NCBI RefSeq assembly: GCF_001591105.1
Contig: NZ_BCUD01000001.1
Location: 372,001-436,000, forward strand
Origin: Vibrio nereis NBRC 15637
GTDB taxonomy: Bacteria > Pseudomonadota > Gammaproteobacteria > Enterobacterales > Vibrionaceae
Length of the DNA stretch: 64,000 nucleotides
Reading direction: 5' to 3'
Position numbers and translations under genes: made by a program. The notes beneath the pieces were generated by a model that saw nothing but the letters and a program-made list of their open reading frames with translations, was not told where the DNA came from and did no database searches. Shown here piece after piece: positions 10,276-19,334 of this stretch. Position 1 is the stretch's first letter, and every line of letters starts with the position of its first letter.

Positions 10276-10300
10276 AAAGCAGCCAATGGCTGCTTTTTTT
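10276..10300 (+). terminator. Terminator after rluB
   Basis: The stem AAAGCAGCC / GGCTGCTTT has a 3-base loop and is followed by an 8-base T run, 20 bases after the rluB stop. Confidence 0.88.
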
Positions 10301-10319
10301 ATCTCTGCTATGCGCAATT

Positions 10320-10356
10320 AAAAAGAGCCGAAGCATTTCTGACTTCGGCTCTTTTA
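10320..10356 (-). terminator. Terminator after cydC
   Basis: A 13-base perfect stem (AAAAGAGCCGAAG / CTTCGGCTCTTTT) with a 9-base loop. It has a T tract on both strands, so it can act for cydC on the minus strand and back up the rluB terminator. Confidence 0.85.
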
Positions 10357-10380
10357 GTATGAGTGACTACTTTACTGCGA

Positions 10381-12105
10381 CTAAAGCGTTTGGTTGAGCT
10401 CGTAATAGCGGCCTTTTTGACTTAATAGGTCACTGTGGCTGCCGTGTTCTACCACTTCTCCTTGCTCAAGCAAACAAATCGAGTCCATCTTATCTAGATT
10501 CACTAGTCGATGAGTGATGAACACAACAGTCTTTCCTTCAAAGTGCTCCTCAAACAACTGCATAATTTGGTGTTCCGTTTGTTTGTCTAGCCCCTCTGTT
10601 GGCTCATCAAGCAGCAAAATAGGGGCATTGTGGAGTAACGCTCGAGCAATACCAATTCGGCGTTTTTCACCGCCAGACAACTGACGGCCACCATCACCTA
10701 GCCAAGTGTTTAACCCTTTCTCTTCAAGTAATTTGGCTAAGCCGACTTTTTCAAGGATTTCTTCCAAAGCGGAATCGTTAGCATCTGGTTTTGCCATCAA
10801 AAGGTTATCGCGCAAAGAACCATTGAGAACATCTACGCGCTGGCTGACGACACTGATCGCTTTGCGCAATTGGTTTTCACTCCAATTCTGAATAGGCTGG
10901 CCTGCCAATTTAATCTCACCTTGTTGAACATCCCAATAACGATTGAGGAGTTGGAGTAGGGTAGACTTACCAGAACCAGTTTGGCCAACAATTGCGATGC
11001 GGTGTTTTGCCGGAATATTCAGATTAACTTGCTTCAGTACTTGCGTATCATCATCTGAATAGTGGAATGAAACGTTAGAGTACTCGATCGAAAAGTCATC
11101 ACTGTGCGACACATTTTCTGATGGGAAGGTAACATCTGGCTCTGACAAAATAACGTCGTTCAAGCGCCTTGCTGAAGTTAGCGTTTGGCCCAAGTGTTGG
11201 AACGCGCCCGCAATCGGCATGAGCAGTTCGACACTTGCCATAGTGGCAAACACAACTAAAGCGATCATTGGATCTGGCATGTTGCCACCCACGCCGTCTG
11301 CTGCGAGCCAAAGCATTAGCACTAGTGTCCAGCCGTTCGCCAGTAGCAATAAGGCTTGTGCTAAACCAGCGAAATGCGCATTGAACATCTGGTTTTTGAG
11401 TAACCGTTCCTGGGTATCCAGGATCGCATTACGGTAACGCTCCTCTGCCCCAAATAGAGTCAGCTCGCTGTAACCCTGTAGCCAATCCAGAGTCGCAATA
11501 CGTAAATCAGCTTTATTTTGTGTCAGTTCACCACCGTTACGTTTACCTAACTTGTAAAACAGCATTGGCCAGGTGATCAGTAATACCAACAAAATGGCGC
11601 CTAAGGTCAAGCCAAGCTCTTTGTCGAACCAACAAAGTAGAGCGGTCAGACCTGCGATCCCCAGTGTGCCCACAATCATTGGGCTAACAAGGCGCAGATA
11701 CACATGATCCATGGCGTCAATGTCTGCCACTAATCGGTTAAGCAGATCCGCATCCCGTAGATTAGATAGGCGTCCAGGAATAAGCGGGGCCAGTTTTGAG
11801 AAGAAGAAGATACGCAGATCAGTCAATAACTTGAACGTGGCATTGTGGCTGACAACGCGTTCGCCCCAACGACCCGCGGTACGTCCCATTGCAAAACCGC
11901 GAACAAATGCGCCCGGTAGCATGTAGTTGAAAGTCTCACGTGCGATGGTTAAACCGGCAATTGCAGCGGCTGACAAGAACCAACCTGAGAGTGTCAGTAA
12001 GCCAATGGATGCAAACAGGGTTAGAAACGCCAGTAACATCCCGAGAGACAGACCGAACCAATGTTTTTTATACAGTTTTAGATAGGGAATTAAATCACGC
12101 ATCAA
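10381..12105 (-). CDS. cydC: Heterodimeric ABC exporter subunit CydC
   Basis: With CydD it forms an inner-membrane ABC exporter of cysteine and glutathione that also binds haem and is required for assembly of cytochrome bd. The first 310 residues hold six membrane segments. The C-terminal ATPase has Walker A GQTGSGKST (near 368), signature LSGGEKRR (near 475) and Walker B ILLLDEPTEGLD. The 574 residues match the family. The start overlaps the end of cydD by 11 bases, so the subunits are translationally coupled. Confidence 0.95.
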   Translation of the reverse strand: MMRDLIPYLKLYKKHWFGLSLGMLLAFLTLFASIGLLTLSGWFLSAAAIAGLTIARETFNYMLPGAFVRGFAMGRTAGRWGERVVSHNATFKLLTDLRIFFFSKLAPLIPGRLSNLRDADLLNRLVADIDAMDHVYLRLVSPMIVGTLGIAGLTALLCWFDKELGLTLGAILLVLLITWPMLFYKLGKRNGGELTQNKADLRIATLDWLQGYSELTLFGAEERYRNAILDTQERLLKNQMFNAHFAGLAQALLLLANGWTLVLMLWLAADGVGGNMPDPMIALVVFATMASVELLMPIAGAFQHLGQTLTSARRLNDVILSEPDVTFPSENVSHSDDFSIEYSNVSFHYSDDDTQVLKQVNLNIPAKHRIAIVGQTGSGKSTLLQLLNRYWDVQQGEIKLAGQPIQNWSENQLRKAISVVSQRVDVLNGSLRDNLLMAKPDANDSALEEILEKVGLAKLLEEKGLNTWLGDGGRQLSGGEKRRIGIARALLHNAPILLLDEPTEGLDKQTEHQIMQLFEEHFEGKTVVFITHRLVNLDKMDSICLLEQGEVVEHGSHSDLLSQKGRYYELNQTL

Positions 12106-13882
12106 GATTCCCCTTATTTTCTTGGTTTAATGCTTGGTTAGAGTTAAGCATTGTTTGGAAAAGACCTTCTTGGCTAGACAGTGCATCGTAACAGCCTGAT
12201 TGTACAATTTGACCATCTTGCATCACGATGATGTTGTCTACGCTCTTAAGTGGCGTTAGTTGGTGGGTGACCATCAACGCGGTATTGTCACTCACTTGCC
12301 CTGCCAGTCCATCCATGACTAATCGTTCACTACGCGCATCGAGGCTCGCGGTTGGCTCATCAAGTAACCAGAATTTACCGTTTTGTATCATGGCGCGAGC
12401 CAAGGCTAAACGTTGAGCCTGACCGACAGACAAACCACCAGAGCGGTCAGAAACTTGATAGTCTAACCCGTGTTTATCAACAAACTCGGCGGAGTAGGAC
12501 TCTTTTAATGCCGATTCGATTTGGGCATCGCTCACGTTATCTTTGCCTAACGTAATGTTGTCGCGAATAGAGCCATGCAGCAGCAATGGGTTTTGTCCCA
12601 CCCAGCTTACGCGTTTTCGCCAATCAGCAAGATCGAGTTCTGTACGTTCAATGCCGTTGATCGTTAATGAGCCTTCATAAGGTAGGAAACCTAAAATGGC
12701 ATTGATAAGGCTGGTTTTACCTGCACCACTTGGGCCAACCAGCGCAGTGGTCTGGTGCTCGTTAAGCGCAAAACTTACCGGACCAAGCAGTTTTTGCCCT
12801 TCAGGAGAGAAAACTTCAAGGTCTGTTGCACGGATAACGACGCTAGCATCTTCCTCAAGTGTCTTGCTACCTGAACGAACAGTGCTGACATCTGTATCTA
12901 AAAATTCGACAATACTTTCCGCGGCACCCACGGCTTGTTGTTTGGCATGGTAGAAGGTGCCCAAGTCACGCAGAGGTTGATAAAACTCAGGTGCAAGGAT
13001 CAGAATAAACAAGCCCGCAAAGAGAGTAACCCCCGCGCCGTAATCACCGAAGTTCAGCTCACCAATAAAGGCAAATCCAAAATAAACGGCAGTGAGTGCA
13101 ATCGAGATCGAAGTGAAGAATTCAAGTACTGCCGATGAAAGAAAGGCTATCTTAAGGACATCCATTGTACGTGTACGGAAAACCTCTGACGCCCCGCGCA
13201 TCACTTCGGTTTCTGCTTTTGTTCGGTCGAATAAACGGATGGTCGTCATCGACTGTAAGCGGTCATAAAAGTGACCCGACAGGCGTTGCAATGCTTTAAA
13301 GTTCTTGCGGTTTGCATCGGCTGCTTTCATGCCCACGAGCGCCATGAACAAAGGTACGAGTGGTGCGGTAATTAGGAAAATTAAGCCTGCTGCCCAGTTA
13401 ACCGGGAAGACGACAATTAAAATCACGAAAGGCACTAACACAGACAGCGACATTTGCGGTAAGTAACGCGCAAAAAAGTCGTGCATGTCTTCGACTTGCT
13501 CCAATAACAGTGTTGCCCAAGAGCCCGCAGGTTTCCCCTTGATGTAGGCAGGACCAAGCTCTCGTAACTTATCAAGAATCAATTGGCGAATATAAACGCG
13601 AATCTGTTCCCCACAGCGGTAACCAGCAATTTCTCGTCCCCATGAGCAAAGGGCACGAATACCGATGATGATAGCAAGACCAGCAAAGTACGGGATCAGT
13701 TCATACTTATCGACTTGTTCTATGATGAGCGAATGAAGAATGTTGGCGAGCAAGGCTGCTTGAGCCAGCAGGAAAACGCTTGAAAGTACGCCAAGGCCGA
13801 CAGCAAACATTAACCAGCGTTTTGCTAGCTTACTTTGCTGCTTGAGCCACTTATTCAAGCCGCGCTGTTTCTTTTTGTCCAT
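12095..13882 (-). CDS. cydD: Heterodimeric ABC exporter subunit CydD
   Basis: Partner of CydC and first gene of the pair, 595 residues. An N-terminal transmembrane exporter domain spans about residues 20-330. The ATPase has Walker A GPSGAGKTS, signature GGLSVGQAQR and Walker B FWLLDEPTASLD. The signature reads LSVGQ rather than LSGGQ, which is common in one half of heterodimeric exporters. The ATG lies only 9 bases from a Fur-box-like palindrome, which hints at iron control. Confidence 0.95.
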   Translation of the reverse strand: MDKKKQRGLNKWLKQQSKLAKRWLMFAVGLGVLSSVFLLAQAALLANILHSLIIEQVDKYELIPYFAGLAIIIGIRALCSWGREIAGYRCGEQIRVYIRQLILDKLRELGPAYIKGKPAGSWATLLLEQVEDMHDFFARYLPQMSLSVLVPFVILIVVFPVNWAAGLIFLITAPLVPLFMALVGMKAADANRKNFKALQRLSGHFYDRLQSMTTIRLFDRTKAETEVMRGASEVFRTRTMDVLKIAFLSSAVLEFFTSISIALTAVYFGFAFIGELNFGDYGAGVTLFAGLFILILAPEFYQPLRDLGTFYHAKQQAVGAAESIVEFLDTDVSTVRSGSKTLEEDASVVIRATDLEVFSPEGQKLLGPVSFALNEHQTTALVGPSGAGKTSLINAILGFLPYEGSLTINGIERTELDLADWRKRVSWVGQNPLLLHGSIRDNITLGKDNVSDAQIESALKESYSAEFVDKHGLDYQVSDRSGGLSVGQAQRLALARAMIQNGKFWLLDEPTASLDARSERLVMDGLAGQVSDNTALMVTHQLTPLKSVDNIIVMQDGQIVQSGCYDALSSQEGLFQTMLNSNQALNQENKGNLDA

Positions 13883-13890
13883 TGTGAAGG

Positions 13891-13909
13891 CTTAATGATA
13901 ATTATTAGT
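13891..13909 (-). promoter_or_regulatory. Fur-box-like palindrome upstream of cydD
   Basis: CTTAATGATAATTATTAGT matches the 19-base Fur consensus GATAATGATAATCATTATC at 14 positions, including the AATGATAAT core. It lies 9-27 bases before the cydD start. AT-rich leaders often match by chance, so this is a candidate only. Confidence 0.4.
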
Positions 13910-13938
13910 GCGAGTTAGAGCTGGGCATTATACAAAAG

Positions 13939-13967
13939 AAAGCCCTACGGGAATACCGCAGGGCTTT
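13939..13967 (-). terminator. Terminator after trxB
   Basis: The stem AAAGCCCT-CGG / CCG-AGGGCTTT is followed on the minus strand by TTTCTTTTG. It lies about 28 bases beyond the trxB stop and ahead of the cydD start. Confidence 0.8.
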
Positions 13968-13994
13968 AAGGATTTGAGCTAATAGTGAAAAATA

Positions 13995-15337
<1,343 letters not shown>

Positions 15338-15997
15338 ATGATGTTACATAACCGCGAAACAACCCTACAACTAACTAAGCTGAGTGAGAACGCGATTGCG
15401 CAGTTGGCGCCGTCTTTTGGTCATTTGCCAAATACAGAACACGCTGATGGTCAGTACCGTTTACGTCGTTACTCTGTGGTTCAGTTTAAAGATGGAAAAG
15501 TGATTGATTTGAACAAAAATGAGTTCATGCAAACTGATGATATCAATCGCTTTCAGGGTAATGTTGTTCGTCAATTTGAACCTGTAGAAACGTCGACGTT
15601 GGAAAGCGAAGGAATGCGTGAATTATGCGAAGTTTTTGCGCAATCAAACAGTCTACAGAATGGTCAAGAGATCGAAATTCATCAGATCCGTATATCAGCA
15701 ATTTATAACGAAACGCAGGTGGCTCCAGAGGGTGTTCACCAAGATGGATTTGAACATATTGCGTTAATTGGCATGGGTCGCCACAACGTTGAAGGCGGCG
15801 ATATTATGCTTTACAACAGCTTTAATGAAGCGCCGTTTTTCCGTAAAGCGTTGCAAAGCGGTGAAGTTGCCATGCTTGCCGATAACAAGCTTTGGCATAA
15901 TGCAACGCCTATCAAGTCTGTGATTGAAGGCCAAGAAGGCTACATGGATGTGTTTGTACTAACAGCAAAGGAAGCGGTGAATGAACTTCACTCCTAA
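15338..15997 (+). CDS. 2-oxoglutarate/Fe(II)-dependent dioxygenase family protein
   Basis: A 219-residue protein that I assign to the 2OG-Fe dioxygenase family containing bacterial free-amino-acid hydroxylases such as L-isoleucine dioxygenase. The iron ligands would be H134 and D136 in VHQDGFEH and H187 in LWHNATPI. The text GGDIMLYN near 153-160 fits the double-stranded beta-helix. The start has AAGGAGAAG directly before ATGATG; either ATG may be used. It overlaps the next gene by 17 bases, so the two proteins very likely act together. The substrate is unknown; a free amino acid is an inference from the family. Confidence 0.8.
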   Translation: MMLHNRETTLQLTKLSENAIAQLAPSFGHLPNTEHADGQYRLRRYSVVQFKDGKVIDLNKNEFMQTDDINRFQGNVVRQFEPVETSTLESEGMRELCEVFAQSNSLQNGQEIEIHQIRISAIYNETQVAPEGVHQDGFEHIALIGMGRHNVEGGDIMLYNSFNEAPFFRKALQSGEVAMLADNKLWHNATPIKSVIEGQEGYMDVFVLTAKEAVNELHS

Positions 15998-17216
15998 TCT
16001 AGTCAGAGCACAGTTTGGTGCCCTGCAGCAGACTCATAACGATCTTCCGGTTATCTTTCTTGATGGGCCGGGAGGCGCTCAGGTCCCGCATTCTGTGCTT
16101 GAAGCGATGACGGCTTACTTAGGTCATTTCAATTCAAACTTGGGTGGGCATTACTTCTCAAGTCAAAAAACGACGGATTTGATGAAGCAAGCACGTGAAT
16201 ATGCTGGCACATTAGTGAATGCTGAGTCTGCAGATAATATCGTGTTTGGCGCAAATATGACGTCATTAACATTCCAACTTAGCCGCGCAATTAGCCGTAG
16301 TTGGGAGTTAGGCGACGAAGTGATTGTTACTGCACTGGATCACTATTCGAATGTCTCTAGCTGGCAGCAAGCCGCTGATGATAAAGGCGCTATTGTGCAT
16401 CAAGCGCGTGTTAACGAATCGGATTGTACGTTAGATATTGAGCATCTTCTGTCATTAATTAACGCAAACACCAAGCTGGTTGCACTGACGTTTGCATCAA
16501 ACACCACGGGCTCGATTGTTGACGTGAAACGTGTCGTTGATGCCGCGCACCAAGTAGGGGCTATGGTGTACGTAGATGCTGTTCATTATGCGCCGCATCA
16601 TCTTGTTGATGTTCAAGCTCTGGGCTGCGATATTTTAGCCTGTTCAGCCTACAAGTTTTTTGGTCCACATGTTGGCATTGCTTATATCTCACCAAAATGG
16701 TTACAAGCGCTTCAGCCATATAAAGTAGAGCCAGCAACGAACATCGGGCCTGGCCGCTTTGAAACGGGCACCCAAAGCTTTGAAGGTTTAGCTGGTGTTA
16801 TTGCCGCTGTTAAGTATCTGGCTCAGTGGGGGAAAGAAGGGGATTCACTTCGTTCTCGTCTCGTCGAATCTTATAAGCAGTTTAATAGTCACGAAGCGGG
16901 ATTAAGCGAACGTTTCTTGAAGCGACTATCAGAACTTGAAGGTGTTACCTTATGGGGACGCACTGATGCGGATAGCGAACTGCGCACTCCAACATTTGCA
17001 CTGACGTTCGACAACCACACACCAGAGTACATTGCTAAAAAGCTAGGTGAACGTAATATTTGTGTATGGAATGGTCATTTCTATGCGCTTGGCTTAGTGC
17101 GTCAACTGAACCTGGAAGAGGCTGGTGGTGTGGTGCGAATCGGATTTATGCATTACAACACGCTGGAAGAAGTCGATATCTTATTTGATGAACTGAAAAA
17201 GATATTGAACCCATAA
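15981..17216 (+). CDS. Cysteine desulfurase-like PLP enzyme (class V aminotransferase fold) without the desulfurase cysteine
   Basis: The 411-residue protein has the class V fold: D199 and H202 in VDAVHYAPH, the PLP lysine K225 in CSAYKFFGPH, GRFETGTQSFEG near 258, and the carboxylate-binding arginine R387 in GVVRIGFMHYNT. True desulfurases have a catalytic cysteine in an RTGHHC-type loop; here the equivalent loop reads WNGHFYAL with Y368 in its place. I therefore do not call it a desulfurase. It may act on an amino acid made or consumed by the overlapping dioxygenase. Ribosomes finishing the first gene could re-initiate at this ATG. Confidence 0.8.
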   Translation: MNFTPNLVRAQFGALQQTHNDLPVIFLDGPGGAQVPHSVLEAMTAYLGHFNSNLGGHYFSSQKTTDLMKQAREYAGTLVNAESADNIVFGANMTSLTFQLSRAISRSWELGDEVIVTALDHYSNVSSWQQAADDKGAIVHQARVNESDCTLDIEHLLSLINANTKLVALTFASNTTGSIVDVKRVVDAAHQVGAMVYVDAVHYAPHHLVDVQALGCDILACSAYKFFGPHVGIAYISPKWLQALQPYKVEPATNIGPGRFETGTQSFEGLAGVIAAVKYLAQWGKEGDSLRSRLVESYKQFNSHEAGLSERFLKRLSELEGVTLWGRTDADSELRTPTFALTFDNHTPEYIAKKLGERNICVWNGHFYALGLVRQLNLEEAGGVVRIGFMHYNTLEEVDILFDELKKILNP

Positions 17217-17220
17217 TGAG

Positions 17221-17247
17221 AAAGCTCCCAAATCGGGAGCTTTTTTT
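17221..17247 (+). terminator. Terminator between the PLP enzyme gene and the DUF2797 gene
   Basis: The stem AAAGCTCCC / GGGAGCTTT is followed by a long T run on the plus strand. With the A residues on its left it can also serve the convergent DUF2797 gene. Confidence 0.85.
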
Positions 17248-17249
17248 AC

Positions 17250-18074
17250 TTATGCGCTGACTTCAACTTCGTAAGATGTAAACTTACGAATATTGATCAC
17301 GCCAGTATCAAAAATCATGTACTGGCCTTTGATCCCTTGTAAAACACCAGTCACTTCTGGGTTTTTATCAAAATTATGCGAAGTGATTTTCGTTGGGTGT
17401 TGCGTAACCGGGTAGCTGATAGGTGTAATATCAGCGTTGAGTACCTCGATCGCGTCTTCTCCAAATTGCTGTTTTATCTCTGCAATCTTGTCTTCGACCA
17501 GTGGCAGTAATTCAGCAAACTTTTCTTCCAGAGGCATTGGCTCGCCATCACCTTTAAGTAAGGTGCGCCAATTGGTTTTATCTGCAATGTGCTTCGCCAG
17601 TTCCACTTCGATCAGGCCTGAAATATAACGCGTTTTAACTTTAAAAATCGGTAAACCTTGTGTCGCCCCTTGGTCAATCCAACGCGTAGGAATTTGCGTG
17701 TGTCGAGTGATGCCGACTTTAAGGCTAGAAGTGTTTGAAAGGTAGACGAAATGGTCAACCATACAGTTCTCTTCACCCCATTGAGGCTCTCGGCATGTAC
17801 CTTGATCGTAGTGACAAGTTTCTGGCTTCATAATGCACATATCACAGCTCGCCAGTTTCTTCATACAGACAAAGCAGTGGCCTTGGGAGTAACTCTTCTT
17901 GGTCTTTTTGCCACATGAGCAGCAGTAGATATTGCCTGTGTGTGTCAGCGTAATAGATTTTCCGATGAAAGGTTTAAGATCAACCAGTTCATCGCCAACA
18001 GGTAAGTGATAGTGGACCTCACCATCAAGAGAAGCACGCATTTTGTTTAGCGTACCTTTCGCGATTAAAGACAT
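17250..18074 (-). CDS. DUF2797 domain protein, cysteine-rich
   Basis: A 274-residue protein I match to DUF2797; no function is known to me. The region of about residues 50-110 holds eleven cysteines, including CCSCG, CFVC, CDMC and further single cysteines, which look like zinc or iron-sulfur sites. The following text VYLSNTSSLKVGITR and PTRWIDQGA resembles the start of GIY-YIG-type nuclease modules, a similarity I only infer. It is a single gene with convergent neighbours; about 150 bases separate it from sanA. Confidence 0.7.
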   Translation of the reverse strand: MSLIAKGTLNKMRASLDGEVHYHLPVGDELVDLKPFIGKSITLTHTGNIYCCSCGKKTKKSYSQGHCFVCMKKLASCDMCIMKPETCHYDQGTCREPQWGEENCMVDHFVYLSNTSSLKVGITRHTQIPTRWIDQGATQGLPIFKVKTRYISGLIEVELAKHIADKTNWRTLLKGDGEPMPLEEKFAELLPLVEDKIAEIKQQFGEDAIEVLNADITPISYPVTQHPTKITSHNFDKNPEVTGVLQGIKGQYMIFDTGVINIRKFTSYEVEVSA

Positions 18075-18222
18075 GACATTGCTCTTATAATATTGGTAAC
18101 GGCCGTATTGAGACCGATTAATTAGATGTGAAGTATAACAATAACAGAGATTGTTGTAGATACGTGGTGTTAGGTTAAGCGAGCTGAACCGTAGCCAAGG
18201 TGTATCAGTCGCTTACCTGACA

Positions 18223-18960
18223 TTACTGAGCTACGTTTTCAGCGGCCGATGCTTCGGGTGTCACGACTTGTGCGCTTTGTTCATCGGTTAAAATTGGCTC
18301 TTTTGGCCCAAGGAATTTTGGTTGAGCATTGGTGATGTATAAATCTAATACCGCTTTGGCTCTGGCAAACACTTCTCGGATGCGAACCTTTATTCCTGAG
18401 TGACTTGAAGGGTCGGGCACCGCAAAGCATTTAGCATTGATGTCGTGAGAATTGGCAATGAACAATGCGCGCTCACAGTGGAACTTTTGTGAAATGATCA
18501 GAAAGTCGTCAGTTCCAAAGATTTCTTTGGCCCGTACAATGGAATCTAGGGTTCTAAACCCGGCGTAATCGAGGAATATTCTTTCTTCTGGTACACCTGC
18601 TTTAAGCAGATCACGTTTCATCGTCCACGGCTCATTGTAAGAACGGTGTGCGTTATCGCCACTCAGCAGAAAGTAACCAATGTTCTCACTTTGGTAGAGT
18701 GCGATCGCAGCATTGATCCTGTGGCTGTAATATTCGTTGAGTACTTTCCCAAGGTACTTGCTGGTACCTAGAACGACGGCGACATCGAATGTTTCTACTT
18801 CGGATTGTTTTGTATACAGCTGATCTTCCGCTTGGTAAGCCACCCAACGGTCGATGATCAATAAAGTTGCCGCCATCGCAAAAATGAGCGAAAAAGCGTA
18901 CTTTGCCAGCTTTTTAACGCTTAGGCGCTTAGGTCTGTATTTCTGAAAGAGTTTTTTCAC
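18223..18960 (-). CDS. sanA: SanA/ElyC-type DUF218 inner-membrane protein
   Basis: E. coli SanA affects envelope barrier function and vancomycin resistance at high temperature. Here an N-terminal membrane segment (SLIFAMAATLLII) precedes the DUF218 domain with VVLGTSKY, LLSGDNAHRSYNEP, DYAGFRTLDSIVRA and SQKFHCERALFIA, all strongly SanA-like. I chose the GTG at 18960, which overlaps the upstream stop codon (TAGTG); an ATG at 18987 would add nine residues. It is probably translationally coupled to the DUF3392 gene. The C-terminal tail is rich in A, E and P. Confidence 0.88.
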   Translation of the reverse strand: MKKLFQKYRPKRLSVKKLAKYAFSLIFAMAATLLIIDRWVAYQAEDQLYTKQSEVETFDVAVVLGTSKYLGKVLNEYYSHRINAAIALYQSENIGYFLLSGDNAHRSYNEPWTMKRDLLKAGVPEERIFLDYAGFRTLDSIVRAKEIFGTDDFLIISQKFHCERALFIANSHDINAKCFAVPDPSSHSGIKVRIREVFARAKAVLDLYITNAQPKFLGPKEPILTDEQSAQVVTPEASAAENVAQ

Positions 18961-19289
18961 TAAATTTGTCGATTCCGCTGTGCCCATATGCCAATAACTA
19001 TAAAACTAACAGTAACGATTGAAAACATAATGCCAGCATCAAAATTTCTTAATGTCCGAGTTAGGTAAGGTGTTGCTTTTACAATGATTAAGCCGTAACC
19101 AAATGCGTTAATCAAGATAAAAGCAAATGTACGAAGAACAAAATGGTAGTTTCTGAGCACACGCCTTAAAACCGTATTCACCTCACCCCCGAGCATGACT
19201 AAAACGCACGCGACTAACGCGGTAGATATTTCAGTCAAGTATGGAACAAGGTATTGCCCGATAGGAGCTAGATAGTCAAAAATAATCAT
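18960..19289 (-). CDS. DUF3392 family small membrane protein
   Basis: 109 residues when started at MIIFDYLAPIGQYL. An upstream in-frame ATG at 19325 would add 12 residues but would place the maeA terminator inside the gene, so I reject it. The protein has three to four hydrophobic segments, with a basic RRVLRNYH loop in the middle, and ends in RNRQI. I match it to DUF3392, a family without known function. It is linked to sanA by an overlapping stop/start. Confidence 0.75.
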   Translation of the reverse strand: MIIFDYLAPIGQYLVPYLTEISTALVACVLVMLGGEVNTVLRRVLRNYHFVLRTFAFILINAFGYGLIIVKATPYLTRTLRNFDAGIMFSIVTVSFIVIGIWAQRNRQI

Positions 19290-19300
19290 AGATAGCAATA

Positions 19301-19323
19301 AAGCAGCCCCAAGTAGGGGCTGC
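19301..19323 (-). terminator. Terminator after maeA
   Basis: The perfect stem GCAGCCCC / GGGGCTGC with a 5-base loop is followed on the minus strand by TTTATT. It lies 12 bases past the malic enzyme stop. Confidence 0.8.
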
Positions 19324-19334
19324 AATGAGGAAGG

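Noticed and set aside
19290..19325. N-terminal extension of the DUF3392 protein to the ATG at 19325
   Set aside because: It would place the strong maeA terminator hairpin inside the coding region.
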